From an uncultured Acidobacteriota bacterium (lineage in GTDB: Bacteria; Acidobacteriota; Terriglobia; Bryobacterales; Bryobacteraceae), in NCBI GenBank assembly GCA_902826605.1, contig CADEFM010000015.1, positions 81,123 through 145,122 of the forward strand: 64,000 nucleotides of DNA. The letters are read 5' to 3'. Below the pieces are notes generated by a model. It was not told the origin of the DNA, did no database searches, and saw only the letters and a program-made list of their open reading frames with translations. Below, in pieces: positions 57,227-63,945 of this stretch. The translations under genes were made by a program, and so were the position numbers. Numbering within the stretch: the stretch's first letter is position 1; each line of letters opens with the position of its first letter.

Positions 57227-57254
57227 ATTGTACTCAACTCGAGGGGTCTGTCAA
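57227..57254 (-). promoter_or_regulatory. Consensus sigma-70-type promoter for the MerR gene
   Basis: Minus strand TTGACA (57249-57254), 16-base spacer, TACAAT (57227-57232). The -10 box ends three bases before ATG 57223. Transcription would therefore start at or within that codon, giving a leaderless or nearly leaderless message. Confidence 0.7.
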
Positions 57255-57330
57255 CAGGGGTATTTCCCACGCTCAGTACCATTGCTCAAATCACCCGCCG
57301 CGAAAGCGCGCCAGGACGAGTGCGACAACA

Positions 57331-58743
57331 TTATCCCTGCTTCACACCGATGGCGATGATGGAAGTCGGCGGCCAGGGAAGCGCTCCATCGATCTTGCGC
57401 CATAACCACACGAATTTGTCGAAGATGCGCATTTGCGTCGGACTCAAAGCCCGGCGTTTGAGAATGCGGCCGCTCACATACCACGGCCACCGTGACACAC
57501 GGTTGAACTCCAGGATCGTCTCCACGCGGAAACCCGTTTTCTCCATTCGCTCGCGCAGTTCATGATGAGCGTACCTGCGGAAATGCCCCAGGGCTTCGTC
57601 GAGCGTCCCGTAAACGCGCTGATCGTGCGGAACCAGAATGATCGCCTTACCACCTGGCTTCAACGAACTTCGGATGTTGCGCAGCGCCGCCAAATCGTCT
57701 TCCACGTGCTCGAGCACGTTCAGGCAGATCACCGTATCCATCCGCCCCGCGATGTCCCGGAAGTGCTCCGGCTGCGTTACGTCGCAGCGCGCCACCGAAA
57801 GCTTCGGCCGGTGCGAAAAGCGGTTACGCAGCCGCCCCAGGTGTTCCTCGTCGATATCCGTAGCCAGATAAGAACTGCGTTTGGGCAGCAGCACACGCGA
57901 AAGGTTCCCAATGCCTGCGCCAATTTCCAGCACATCCTGGCCCACGTGCGGACGGATCGTATCCGCCATCCATAAATTGAATTCTCGCGCGTCCGCCAGC
58001 GCGTGCAGCGTCTCCGGCCCCGGGTCTTTGTAAATGTCCGAGCTCAGCGCGTACTTAATAGTCACGCCGATTGCTTCAAACGCGTCCTTAAGTCCGATCT
58101 TTTTCCCTTCGTCGTAAGTGCGCCCGTGGTAGTTGATCGGCGTCTCGTATATCCGTGCATGGCGCTTGGCAAGTTTAATCGTGATCTCTGGTTCAATGCC
58201 AAACCTCTCGCTATACAAAGGAATGCTTTGAATGAGAGACGTGCGAAATACCTTGTAGCAGGTTTCCATGTCCGTCAAGTTTAGATCGACCGTCAGATTC
58301 ACCAGCAGGGTCAAGATGTGGTTGGCCAGCGAATGCCAGTAATACAGCACGCGCCGTTCGTTTGCCGCCATGAATCGCGATCCGAAAACCGCATCGGCGC
58401 GCCCGTCGAGCAGTGGACGGAGTAAGTGCGGGTATTCCTTCGGATCGTACTCGAAATCAGCGTCCTGAATCAGCGAAAATTCGCCTCGTGCGTGACCGAG
58501 TGCCGTACGAATGGCCGCGCCCTTGCCGCGGTTTTTAGGGTGATGAAACACGCGAACGGTCTCGGGATGCAGCCGTCCGATCTCGTCGGCAGCTTCGGCG
58601 GAACCGTCTTTCGATCCGTCGTCCACCAGAATGATCTCCCGTTCCAAGCCGTCCGGAAGCGGAGCGGCCAGCACGCGATCCACGATCGCCGCCAGATACT
58701 CCTCTTCGTTGTAAACAGGAATCAGGATCGAGACCAATGCCAT
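57331..58743 (-). CDS. GT2 glycosyltransferase-methyltransferase fusion
   Basis: A 470-aa two-domain protein. Residues 1 to about 240 are a DPM1/polyprenyl-phosphate-type GT2 enzyme: SILIPVYNEEEYL, DDGS (41-44), DAD metal site (94-96), GSRF and DMETCYKVFR. Residues from about 255 form a class I SAM methyltransferase with motif I VLEIGAGIGN (271-280), CDVTQPEHF and VICLNVLEHVEDD. The fusion suggests that a lipid-linked or glycan sugar is transferred and then methylated. It is divergent from the GT39-like gene at 58796, which could use such a polyprenyl-phosphate sugar. Confidence 0.88.
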   Translation of the reverse strand: MALVSILIPVYNEEEYLAAIVDRVLAAPLPDGLEREIILVDDGSKDGSAEAADEIGRLHPETVRVFHHPKNRGKGAAIRTALGHARGEFSLIQDADFEYDPKEYPHLLRPLLDGRADAVFGSRFMAANERRVLYYWHSLANHILTLLVNLTVDLNLTDMETCYKVFRTSLIQSIPLYSERFGIEPEITIKLAKRHARIYETPINYHGRTYDEGKKIGLKDAFEAIGVTIKYALSSDIYKDPGPETLHALADAREFNLWMADTIRPHVGQDVLEIGAGIGNLSRVLLPKRSSYLATDIDEEHLGRLRNRFSHRPKLSVARCDVTQPEHFRDIAGRMDTVICLNVLEHVEDDLAALRNIRSSLKPGGKAIILVPHDQRVYGTLDEALGHFRRYAHHELRERMEKTGFRVETILEFNRVSRWPWYVSGRILKRRALSPTQMRIFDKFVWLWRKIDGALPWPPTSIIAIGVKQG

Positions 58744-58795
58744 AGGCGGGAGAAACGCCTCATCATACCATGCAGGCTTGCGCTAGCATGAATAA

Positions 58796-60283
58796 ATGTT
58801 GCTCATCGCGGGCGGAATCTATGCCGTCCTCGCGAGCGTGACAATCCACCGGGGAATCGATCACAGTCAGGTGCTTATACTGTTGCTGCAGCACCTCCTC
58901 TTGCTGCCCGCGCTGTGGCATTTCCTCAAGCGATCCCAGCTCAAGGGTGCAGCGCCCAGTTCGATAAGTCCAGCGTTCGCCGCCGCCGCGGTGAGCATCT
59001 ATTGCGTCCTGGCATTCGCGCTTGGCCACTATTGGGATCGCGGGTTCACCGTGGCGGACGAAGCGGTATATGTATTCCAGTCGAAAATCTATCGCAGCGG
59101 CCATTGGTACGCTGAGGCCCCTCCGTCCACGTCGCCCGATGCAGTGCAGTCGTATAAAGACCGCTTCTTCGAGTTCACACTCATCAAAGATGGCCGGTGG
59201 TTCACGCAGTATCCTCCCGGTTGGCCGGCATTGCTGGCCGCGGGCAATTTGGCGCGCTTACCGCGCTGGTGGATCAATCCATTGTTGGGATTGCTTCTGT
59301 TATGGCTCGCCTACCGAATCGCCGCGGAGATGTACGATGCTGCCACGGCTAGCCTGACCCTCGTCTTTCTGGTGGCTTCCCCATTTTTTTTGTCGTATTG
59401 CATCGGCTTGATGTCGCACGTATCGTGTGCAGTTTTCATTGGGCTGGCGATGTGGTGCTACGTGCGTGCCGATCGCTCTTCCGGTCTGAACTTTTACGTT
59501 GGAATGCTCGCCGCGCTGTGCATCGCGTGTCTGATTCGTCCCGCCACCGGACTTGCCACTGGCGTAGTGCTCGGCCTGGCTTCGCTGTGGCGGTTCCGCG
59601 CTCAACCCAGCCAGTGCATACGTCTGGCCGTCTTCATCGCCGGTTTCGGCGTAGCGTTGCTCGCAGCCATAATGGCTCAGAATTCCATGCTCACCGGAGA
59701 CCCATGGATGACGCCATATCAGATGCACGCAGCGGTAGCCGGAGTCGACGGTTTCCCTGATCTGAACTTCGGTCAGGCGATGCTAAAAATGTCAGTAGCA
59801 GTGCGCTGGTCCCTGCAGCAAATGCTTTTGCACAATCCGCCGTTCCTGTTTCTCTTGGCTGGGCTGGCCGTATGGCGTGAGCGAGGCAAGAACGCAATTC
59901 TGGCATGTCTATTTATTGCATTGATCCTCGCCCACGCGGCATCTCGTATGGACCCTCGCAGCCTTCTGGGAGAACGTTTCTACTTCGAATCTCTTATGGG
60001 AATCGCCATACTTGCGGCGCGCACTGCAAGCTTGTCCCTCCTTCGAATTCCGCGCGGTGCTGCCCTTTCATTGTTGATCGTCTTCGCCGGCGTGCAGGCC
60101 GTGCACTTCTCGCTGTTTCTGCCTCCGCTACTAGATTCGGTTCGCAACAAGCGAGATATCGTGCAACGAATCGAGACCCTGCCGCTCGATAAAGCAGTGG
60201 TCTATTTCGAGGATGGATACAATTTCACGGCCAAGCATTACAACCTCAATGAACCTGACTGGAAGCATCAGAAATTGTGGTAA
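58796..60283 (+). CDS. GT39-like membrane glycosyltransferase, 3' end cut off by the transposon
   Basis: A 495-codon frame with about eleven hydrophobic segments. The GT-C motif is in the first large loop, GFTVADEAVYVFQSKIYRSGHW. The frame ends KLW-stop only because the inserted element starts with GGTAA at 60279. Beyond the element, with one copy of the 8-bp duplication, the same frame continues as KLFYLPDPGPDRREELTC to the window edge. So the true C-terminus is separated. Loss of the tail leaves the membrane part intact; whether activity survives is unknown. Confidence 0.8.
   Translation: MLLIAGGIYAVLASVTIHRGIDHSQVLILLLQHLLLLPALWHFLKRSQLKGAAPSSISPAFAAAAVSIYCVLAFALGHYWDRGFTVADEAVYVFQSKIYRSGHWYAEAPPSTSPDAVQSYKDRFFEFTLIKDGRWFTQYPPGWPALLAAGNLARLPRWWINPLLGLLLLWLAYRIAAEMYDAATASLTLVFLVASPFFLSYCIGLMSHVSCAVFIGLAMWCYVRADRSSGLNFYVGMLAALCIACLIRPATGLATGVVLGLASLWRFRAQPSQCIRLAVFIAGFGVALLAAIMAQNSMLTGDPWMTPYQMHAAVAGVDGFPDLNFGQAMLKMSVAVRWSLQQMLLHNPPFLFLLAGLAVWRERGKNAILACLFIALILAHAASRMDPRSLLGERFYFESLMGIAILAARTASLSLLRIPRGAALSLLIVFAGVQAVHFSLFLPPLLDSVRNKRDIVQRIETLPLDKAVVYFEDGYNFTAKHYNLNEPDWKHQKLW
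60271..60278. repeat. Left target-site duplication
   Basis: GAAATTGT directly abuts the left inverted repeat and is repeated exactly at 63946-63953. Eight-base AT-rich duplications are typical of the IS1595 family. Confidence 0.95.
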
Positions 60284-60305
60284 TAATATAGTTGACAGAC
60301 TAGAG
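60279..60305 (+). repeat. Left terminal inverted repeat (27 bp)
   Basis: Starts GGTAATAATATAG and ends GACTAGAG. It matches the reverse complement of 63919-63945 at all 27 positions. It contains TTGACA at 60292-60297, facing inward. Confidence 0.95.
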
Positions 60306-60320
60306 ACGCAGCGGTAGCAT
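60292..60320 (+). promoter_or_regulatory. Inward promoter candidate in the left inverted repeat
   Basis: TTGACA (60292-60297) lies within the repeat, followed by a 17-base spacer and TAGCAT (60315-60320; four of six matches to TATAAT). It would start plus-strand transcription into the hairpin region that ends at the terminator near 60632. Confidence 0.45.
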
Positions 60321-60398
60321 GGGCATAGCGTGACAGGCCGCATTTGGGCACACTTTGCCTATAGCAATTTCGGCATAGAACCATTAGAATAGAAGAGT

Positions 60399-60450
60399 CC
60401 CGAAGGGTGGGGGAGAAAGCCCCTCGGGAGCGTAGACTACCCTCTACGCT
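60399..60450 (-). terminator. Double hairpin after the 36-codon gene
   Basis: The stem AGCGTAGA/TCTACGCT (60429-60450) contains the stop of the 36-codon gene. It is followed on the minus strand by CCCGAGGGG/CCCC..TCGGG (60399-60428) and a pyrimidine-rich tail (ACTCTTCTATTCT). This would stop minus-strand transcription. Confidence 0.45.
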
Positions 60451-60554
60451 GGTTTGTTAGACGGAACATCGAGGCCAAGGCTGATTTTCCAGAGCCTAAA
60501 ACGGATACTCAGCTTGCCTCGCGTCCTGCGAACCGTCAGTTGAACATGTTTCAC
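60444..60554 (-). CDS. Putative 36-aa basic microprotein in the transposon
   Basis: GTG 60554 to TAG 60444-60446, reading MKHVQLTVRRTRGKLSIRF and ending LGLDVPSNKPA. A near-perfect Shine-Dalgarno sequence, AAAGGAGGG, lies nine to ten bases before the GTG. The product is strongly basic, with about nine Arg/Lys, and short strands. It lies downstream of the winged-helix gene on the same strand, about 105 bases after its stop, with hairpins on both sides. The function is unknown; nucleic-acid binding would fit the charge. It is too short for firm coding evidence. Confidence 0.45.
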   Translation of the reverse strand: MKHVQLTVRRTRGKLSIRFRLWKISLGLDVPSNKPA

Positions 60555-60584
60555 AGGCTGGACCCTCCTTTCTGTGATAGTTGG

Positions 60585-60632
60585 CCCCGCCAGAGTCGTG
60601 GATTGAACGCCCGCTGACTCCGGCGGGGTTTT
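60585..60632 (+). terminator. Terminator-like hairpin, plus strand
   Basis: CCCCGCC-A-GAGTC pairs with GACTC-C-GGCGGGG across an 18-base loop and is followed by TTTTC. It would end plus-strand transcripts entering from the left inverted repeat or reading through from the interrupted glycosyltransferase gene. Confidence 0.6.
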
Positions 60633-60651
60633 CTGTCCCTAGGGACAGAAA
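60630..60651. repeat. Perfect 22-bp palindrome
   Basis: The two halves TTTCTGTCCCT and AGGGACAGAAA are exact reverse complements. It overlaps the T-run of the plus-strand terminator and lies nine bases past the stop of the minus-strand winged-helix gene. It could be a protein-binding site or a second hairpin. Confidence 0.6.
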
Positions 60652-60659
60652 CTCGTTAG

Positions 60660-60986
60660 TTACCGCGCGTGCCACTTTCCATCGCGGTTTTCAAATAGTT
60701 CTTTCTCGGCACTGAGGTATCCACTGATCGTACCCGCTGGGAGCTTGGTCCCCTCGATAATCTCGGATCGTGTCGCTGGACCATTCTTTTTCAGCCAACC
60801 GTGAATCTCGGTTTTTCGTCCGCCGCTACTTGCGGGGATTCTCGCCTTAGCTAGTTTCCGCTTCGCCACTTCCCGCGTTCCGTTTTGTGACGTCCCGAAC
60901 TCCTCGACGATCAATGTGCGGATTTGTTGGAGCTTGGCAATCCGCTTGTCTACTGTTTCAAGCATATGCTGTGTTGCGCTATCCAT
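60660..60986 (-). CDS. Winged-helix DNA-binding passenger protein
   Basis: A 108-aa protein. Residues 1-30 are a probable dimerising helix (MLETVDKRIAKLQQIRTLIVEEF) followed by a basic linker. The C-terminal winged helix spans about 55-105 (RKTEIHGWLKKNGPATRSEIIEGTKLPAGTISGYLSAEKELFENRDGKWHAR). AGGAGG lies six bases before ATG 60986. It is divergent from the methyltransferase-nuclease gene across about 140 bp that contain repeated sequence words, so it may be its regulator. Confidence 0.7.
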   Translation of the reverse strand: MDSATQHMLETVDKRIAKLQQIRTLIVEEFGTSQNGTREVAKRKLAKARIPASSGGRKTEIHGWLKKNGPATRSEIIEGTKLPAGTISGYLSAEKELFENRDGKWHAR

Positions 60987-61052
60987 TGCGACCTCCTAGC
61001 GCTTTTGATGATACCACAACTTCCTATTCAAGCGCATAACTTTTGGGGCGAA

Positions 61053-61124
61053 GATATCGCGTATAGCGCCAATTGAGCCATTGGGCGTCGCGCTGCCTGA
61101 CTGTGATATCGTAAGTGCCAATTG
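61053..61124. promoter_or_regulatory. Repeated words upstream of the methyltransferase gene
   Basis: The pair GATATCG + GCCAATTG occurs twice in the same orientation: 61053-61059 with 61068-61075, and 61105-61111 with 61117-61124. Spacers are 8 and 5 bases. The second copy ends two bases before ATG 61127. These could be operator sites for the divergent winged-helix protein. The unequal spacing weakens the case. Confidence 0.4.
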
Positions 61125-61126
61125 GA

Positions 61127-62719
61127 ATGAACCGCCTCTACTACGGCGACAACCTCACAGTGCTCAGGAACGAGATCGAGCGCGAAAGCGTGGACCTTGT
61201 TTATCTCGATCCACCGTTCAACAGCCAAGCCAACTACAACGTCCTATTCAAGAGCACGTCTGGCGAAGAATCCAGAGCGCAGATACAGGCGTTCGATGAC
61301 ACATGGCACTGGGGTGACGAAGCAGAGCGCGCGTTTGACGAAGCAATCCATAGTTGGAGCACTGAGGCATCGGAACTTCTGCGGGCATTCAGGGCGTTCC
61401 TGAAAGAAAATGACATGATGGCCTATCTGTGCATGATGGCCGTAAGGCTCTTGGAACTTCATCGCGTTCTAAAATCCACGGGTAGCATTTACCTGCATTG
61501 CGATCCCACGGCAAGCCACTATCTCAAATTGCTTTTAGATGCGATCTTTGGAGTAGAGCAGTTTAGAAATGAAATCATCTGGCGACGGGCCGATCCAAAA
61601 GGCCACGCCTTTACGCGATACCCCTCCACCCATGACGTGCTTCTTTACTATGCCCGCAACGGAGACACGAAATGGAACACGCAGTACCGCGCCTACGATG
61701 AAGATTATTTAGAAAGCCATTACTCCAGCATCGAGGAAGGAACGGGCCGAGCGTATACACTGAGCGATTGTACGAACCCAAACAAAAACCGGCCCAATCT
61801 GACTTATGAATGGCGGGGGATCACGAAAGTCTGGCGCTGGACGAAAGACCGAATGCAGCGCGCCCATGACGAGGGGCGATTGGTTTACACGAAGTCTGGC
61901 GCTCCCCGTTACAAAAGATATTTGGATGAAGGGCAAGGCACGGTTGTAACATCCATTTGGGAAGATATCCCGTTCGTGAATTCACAGGCACAGGAGCGCC
62001 TTGGTTATCCGACACAGAAGCCATTGGCGCTCTTGGAAAGAATCATTGGAGCAAGCTCGAATGAAGGCGATATCATCCTCGATCCATTCTGCGGATGTGG
62101 AACGGCAATCCATGCCGCACAAAAGCTGAAACGCCAATGGATTGGTATAGACATCACGCATCTTGCGATCTCCCTTATCGAGAAACGGCTTAATGATGCC
62201 TTCCCCGGCATCAAGTTTGACGTTCACGGCACACCGAAAGACGTGGAGGGGGCGAGGGCGCTGGCGATGCAGGATAAGTATCAGTTCCAGTGGTGGGCCG
62301 TGTCGCTAGTTAACGCCGTGCCGTTCGGAGGAAAGAAGAAAGGCGCGGATTCCGGCATTGACGGCCTGATCTATTTCAAGCCAGAAGGCAAGACTACAGA
62401 GAAGGCCATCGTATCAGTCAAGGGTGGCGATAACGTGAACGTCGCCATGGTGCGCGATCTTGCCCACGTAGTAGATCGCGAGAAGGCCAGGATCGGCGTA
62501 TTCATCACGCTGGCCGATTCCACCGGCCCAATGCGAACCGAGGCGGTTAAGGCGGGATACTACGAAACGCTGTACGGAAAGTATCCCAAGATTCAGATAC
62601 TCACCATTGCCGATCTCTTCAATGGGAAGCAACCAAACATCCCGCTAGTGGATTCGGCGAGTTTCAAGAAAGCGCCAAAGGAAAGTGAAGGCGGTACGCA
62701 GGACCAATTACCGTTTTGA
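61127..62719 (+). CDS. DNA methyltransferase fused to a Mrr-like nuclease domain (transposon passenger)
   Basis: A 530-aa protein. It is a beta-class amino-methyltransferase: catalytic motif DPPF (28-31) comes first, then a variable target-recognition region, then AdoMet motif DPFCGCGT (319-326) and QWIGIDITHLA. DPPF is compatible with adenine-N6 methylation. Residues about 385-510 form a second domain, GADSGIDGLIYF ... AIVSVKGG ... IGVFITLADST, matching the Mrr/PD-(D/E)XK order, with Asp in GIDG and Lys in VSVKGG. The usual Glu/Gln before that Lys is Ser, so cleavage is uncertain. ATG 61127 gives the family start MNRLYYGDNLTVL; ribosome-site support is weak. Confidence 0.85.
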   Translation: MNRLYYGDNLTVLRNEIERESVDLVYLDPPFNSQANYNVLFKSTSGEESRAQIQAFDDTWHWGDEAERAFDEAIHSWSTEASELLRAFRAFLKENDMMAYLCMMAVRLLELHRVLKSTGSIYLHCDPTASHYLKLLLDAIFGVEQFRNEIIWRRADPKGHAFTRYPSTHDVLLYYARNGDTKWNTQYRAYDEDYLESHYSSIEEGTGRAYTLSDCTNPNKNRPNLTYEWRGITKVWRWTKDRMQRAHDEGRLVYTKSGAPRYKRYLDEGQGTVVTSIWEDIPFVNSQAQERLGYPTQKPLALLERIIGASSNEGDIILDPFCGCGTAIHAAQKLKRQWIGIDITHLAISLIEKRLNDAFPGIKFDVHGTPKDVEGARALAMQDKYQFQWWAVSLVNAVPFGGKKKGADSGIDGLIYFKPEGKTTEKAIVSVKGGDNVNVAMVRDLAHVVDREKARIGVFITLADSTGPMRTEAVKAGYYETLYGKYPKIQILTIADLFNGKQPNIPLVDSASFKKAPKESEGGTQDQLPF

Positions 62720-62893
62720 TCGTTTTACGCGCTTGCGACCTGGAGCGTTGGGGTTGTTTTTTCGTGGGGATGATTCTTTAGACGCGAGTACCAGTTCATC
62801 AACCTCTGCCTTTGGAACGGCAATCAGTTTTCGCATCACGCTCTTGAAGTGCTGAAACTCTGGCGTTGAATTGAAAGAGGGGGCAGACTTCAT
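62708..62893 (-). CDS. Small basic protein downstream of the transposase
   Basis: A 61-aa protein: N-terminal helix FQHFKSVMRKLIAVPKAEVDELVLAS and a basic tail KNNPNAPGRKRVKRSKR. Its start lies 41 bases after the transposase stop on the same strand, so co-transcription is likely. Its last 12 bases overlap the convergent methyltransferase gene. I have the impression that proteins of this shape accompany IS1595-type transposases in other bacteria, but cannot confirm it. The lysine/arginine tail suggests DNA or RNA binding, or an antitoxin-like partner. Confidence 0.65.
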   Translation of the reverse strand: MKSAPSFNSTPEFQHFKSVMRKLIAVPKAEVDELVLASKESSPRKNNPNAPGRKRVKRSKR

Positions 62894-62934
62894 GCCCCCA
62901 TTCTACTTTGTTTTTCCGCGTCCCTGCCGTGGCT

Positions 62935-63897
62935 TCAGGCGGGACGCATCGAGGATTCCGGTGTTTCAACCTTGCCGATCAGTTCGTTCCACGTCAGGCG
63001 CTTGCCGACGATCTGACGCATGACGATAGCGAACCGATCAGCATCCGTCAGCTTCCGCTCATTGAACCGGAATGCTTGTTCGTCGATGTAACGGAACAGG
63101 TGATAAGGCTCAACGCTCACATAGGTTCCATGAATCCCACGCTTGAGTAACGACCAAAAATTCTCACAACCATTCGTATGCACATTGCCATCGACGTAGG
63201 CTATCGCGTGATCTATCACCTGATGGGCGTAGTCTTCACTGAGTCCGTCATACGATTTCAGGGCGTCGCTGTACAGCGCGGCCTTCAGTTCCACATTGGC
63301 CCGGACGAACGCCTGAAGGTCTTTCTTCTTGCGGCGATCTACAACCTTGGCGCGAACCTTTCCGCCACGTTCCAGCACCGCCGCTACGATGGCCTTACCC
63401 TGCGTACCGCCGCGCCGGCCTTGCAGTCTCCGCGCCTTTACCTCGCCGTGCATGTTCCGTGCCTTCGCGCCGATGAACGTTTCGTCCACTTCGACGTGCC
63501 CGTCGAGCTTTTCAAAGGTGCCGCTCTGCATCGCAAGGCGAATTCGATGGAGCATGAACCACGCACTTTTTTGAGTTACGCCTAGCGCCCGATGAACCTC
63601 ATAGCTGCTGATTCCGTTCTTACACGAAATGATGAGCCACGTAGCAGGTAACCATTTTTCCAGCGGAATCGGCGAATCTTCAAACGTGGTCCCCGTTTTC
63701 AGCGAGAACTTAGCATGGTCGTGCTTGCCGTAGCACTTCCAGACGCGCTCTTTAGCGATCCAGAAAACCTTGTCCGATGCGCAGCGCGGGCACTTAACGA
63801 CGCCGTCCGGCCAGCGAAGCTCCATCATGAACTGACGGCAATGCTCGAAGTCCGAAAACCAGACTATCGCTTGCTGGAGGGTATCAGGCGTTTCCAT
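62935..63897 (-). CDS. IS1595-family transposase
   Basis: A 320-aa transposase. An N-terminal zinc ribbon (CPRC, Cys36 and Cys39; KCYGKHDH, Cys55 and His) is followed by a helical DNA-binding region (GISSYEVHRALGVTQKSAWFMLHRIR). The ISXO2-like catalytic domain has Asp138 in VDETFIGAK, Asp211 in YSDALKSYDG and the late Asn242/Glu245 of TNGCENFWSLLKRG. The frame is intact. ATG 63897 lies 22 bases inside the right inverted repeat. With matching ends and target duplication the element is probably still active. Confidence 0.93.
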   Translation of the reverse strand: METPDTLQQAIVWFSDFEHCRQFMMELRWPDGVVKCPRCASDKVFWIAKERVWKCYGKHDHAKFSLKTGTTFEDSPIPLEKWLPATWLIISCKNGISSYEVHRALGVTQKSAWFMLHRIRLAMQSGTFEKLDGHVEVDETFIGAKARNMHGEVKARRLQGRRGGTQGKAIVAAVLERGGKVRAKVVDRRKKKDLQAFVRANVELKAALYSDALKSYDGLSEDYAHQVIDHAIAYVDGNVHTNGCENFWSLLKRGIHGTYVSVEPYHLFRYIDEQAFRFNERKLTDADRFAIVMRQIVGKRLTWNELIGKVETPESSMRPA

Positions 63898-63903
63898 GAA
63901 TCA

Positions 63904-63932
63904 AGTATGCCTGAAAACCTCTAGTCTGTCAA
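63904..63932 (-). promoter_or_regulatory. Promoter candidate for the transposase, partly in the right inverted repeat
   Basis: Minus strand TTGACA (63927-63932) inside the repeat, 17-base spacer, CATACT (63904-63909; four of six matches). The start point would fall at about the ATG at 63897, implying a leaderless or very short-leader transposase mRNA. Confidence 0.5.
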
Positions 63933-63945
63933 CTATATTATTACC
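63919..63945 (-). repeat. Right terminal inverted repeat (27 bp)
   Basis: Exact reverse complement of 60279-60305. It marks the right end of the transposon; the flanking GAAATTGT begins at the next base. Confidence 0.95.

Larger units (their letters stand above)
60325..60632 (+). ncRNA. Candidate structured RNA at the left end of the transposon
   Basis: The plus strand holds a series of hairpins: CCCGA/TCGGG with an inner GGGG/CCCC (60399-60428), a perfect AGCGTAGA/TCTACGCT stem (60429-60450), TCACAG/CTGTGA (60551-60577), and a terminator-like stem with TTTT (60585-60632). A promoter candidate lies in the inverted repeat upstream. No plus-strand protein is apparent. Opposing view: a 36-codon gene runs on the other strand here, and the hairpins may be its terminator. 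Confidence 0.35.
60279..63945. mobile_element. IS1595-family transposon with passenger genes
   Basis: An intact 3667-bp element bounded by perfect 27-bp inverted repeats and a perfect 8-bp target duplication, so the insertion is recent. It holds an IS1595-type transposase (62935-63897), a small basic protein (62708-62893), a DNA methyltransferase-nuclease fusion (61127-62719), a winged-helix protein (60660-60986), a 36-codon gene (60444-60554) and a hairpin-rich left end. The interior is visibly less GC-rich than the flanks. Passenger genes are known in parts of the IS1595 family; I do not know this particular combination from memory. Confidence 0.95.

Noticed and set aside
60553..60660. tRNA or other classical structured RNA in the transposon's left end
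   Set aside because: The stems do not form a cloverleaf and no CCA or T-loop sequence is visible; I keep only a generic structured-RNA hypothesis.
61115..61126. GTG 61115 as start of the methyltransferase
   Set aside because: It adds only four residues; the ATG at 61127 gives the family N-terminus MNRLYYGDNL.
60279..63945. Composite transposon or integron explanation for the element
   Set aside because: Only one transposase, one pair of inverted repeats and one target duplication; no integrase or attC-like site.
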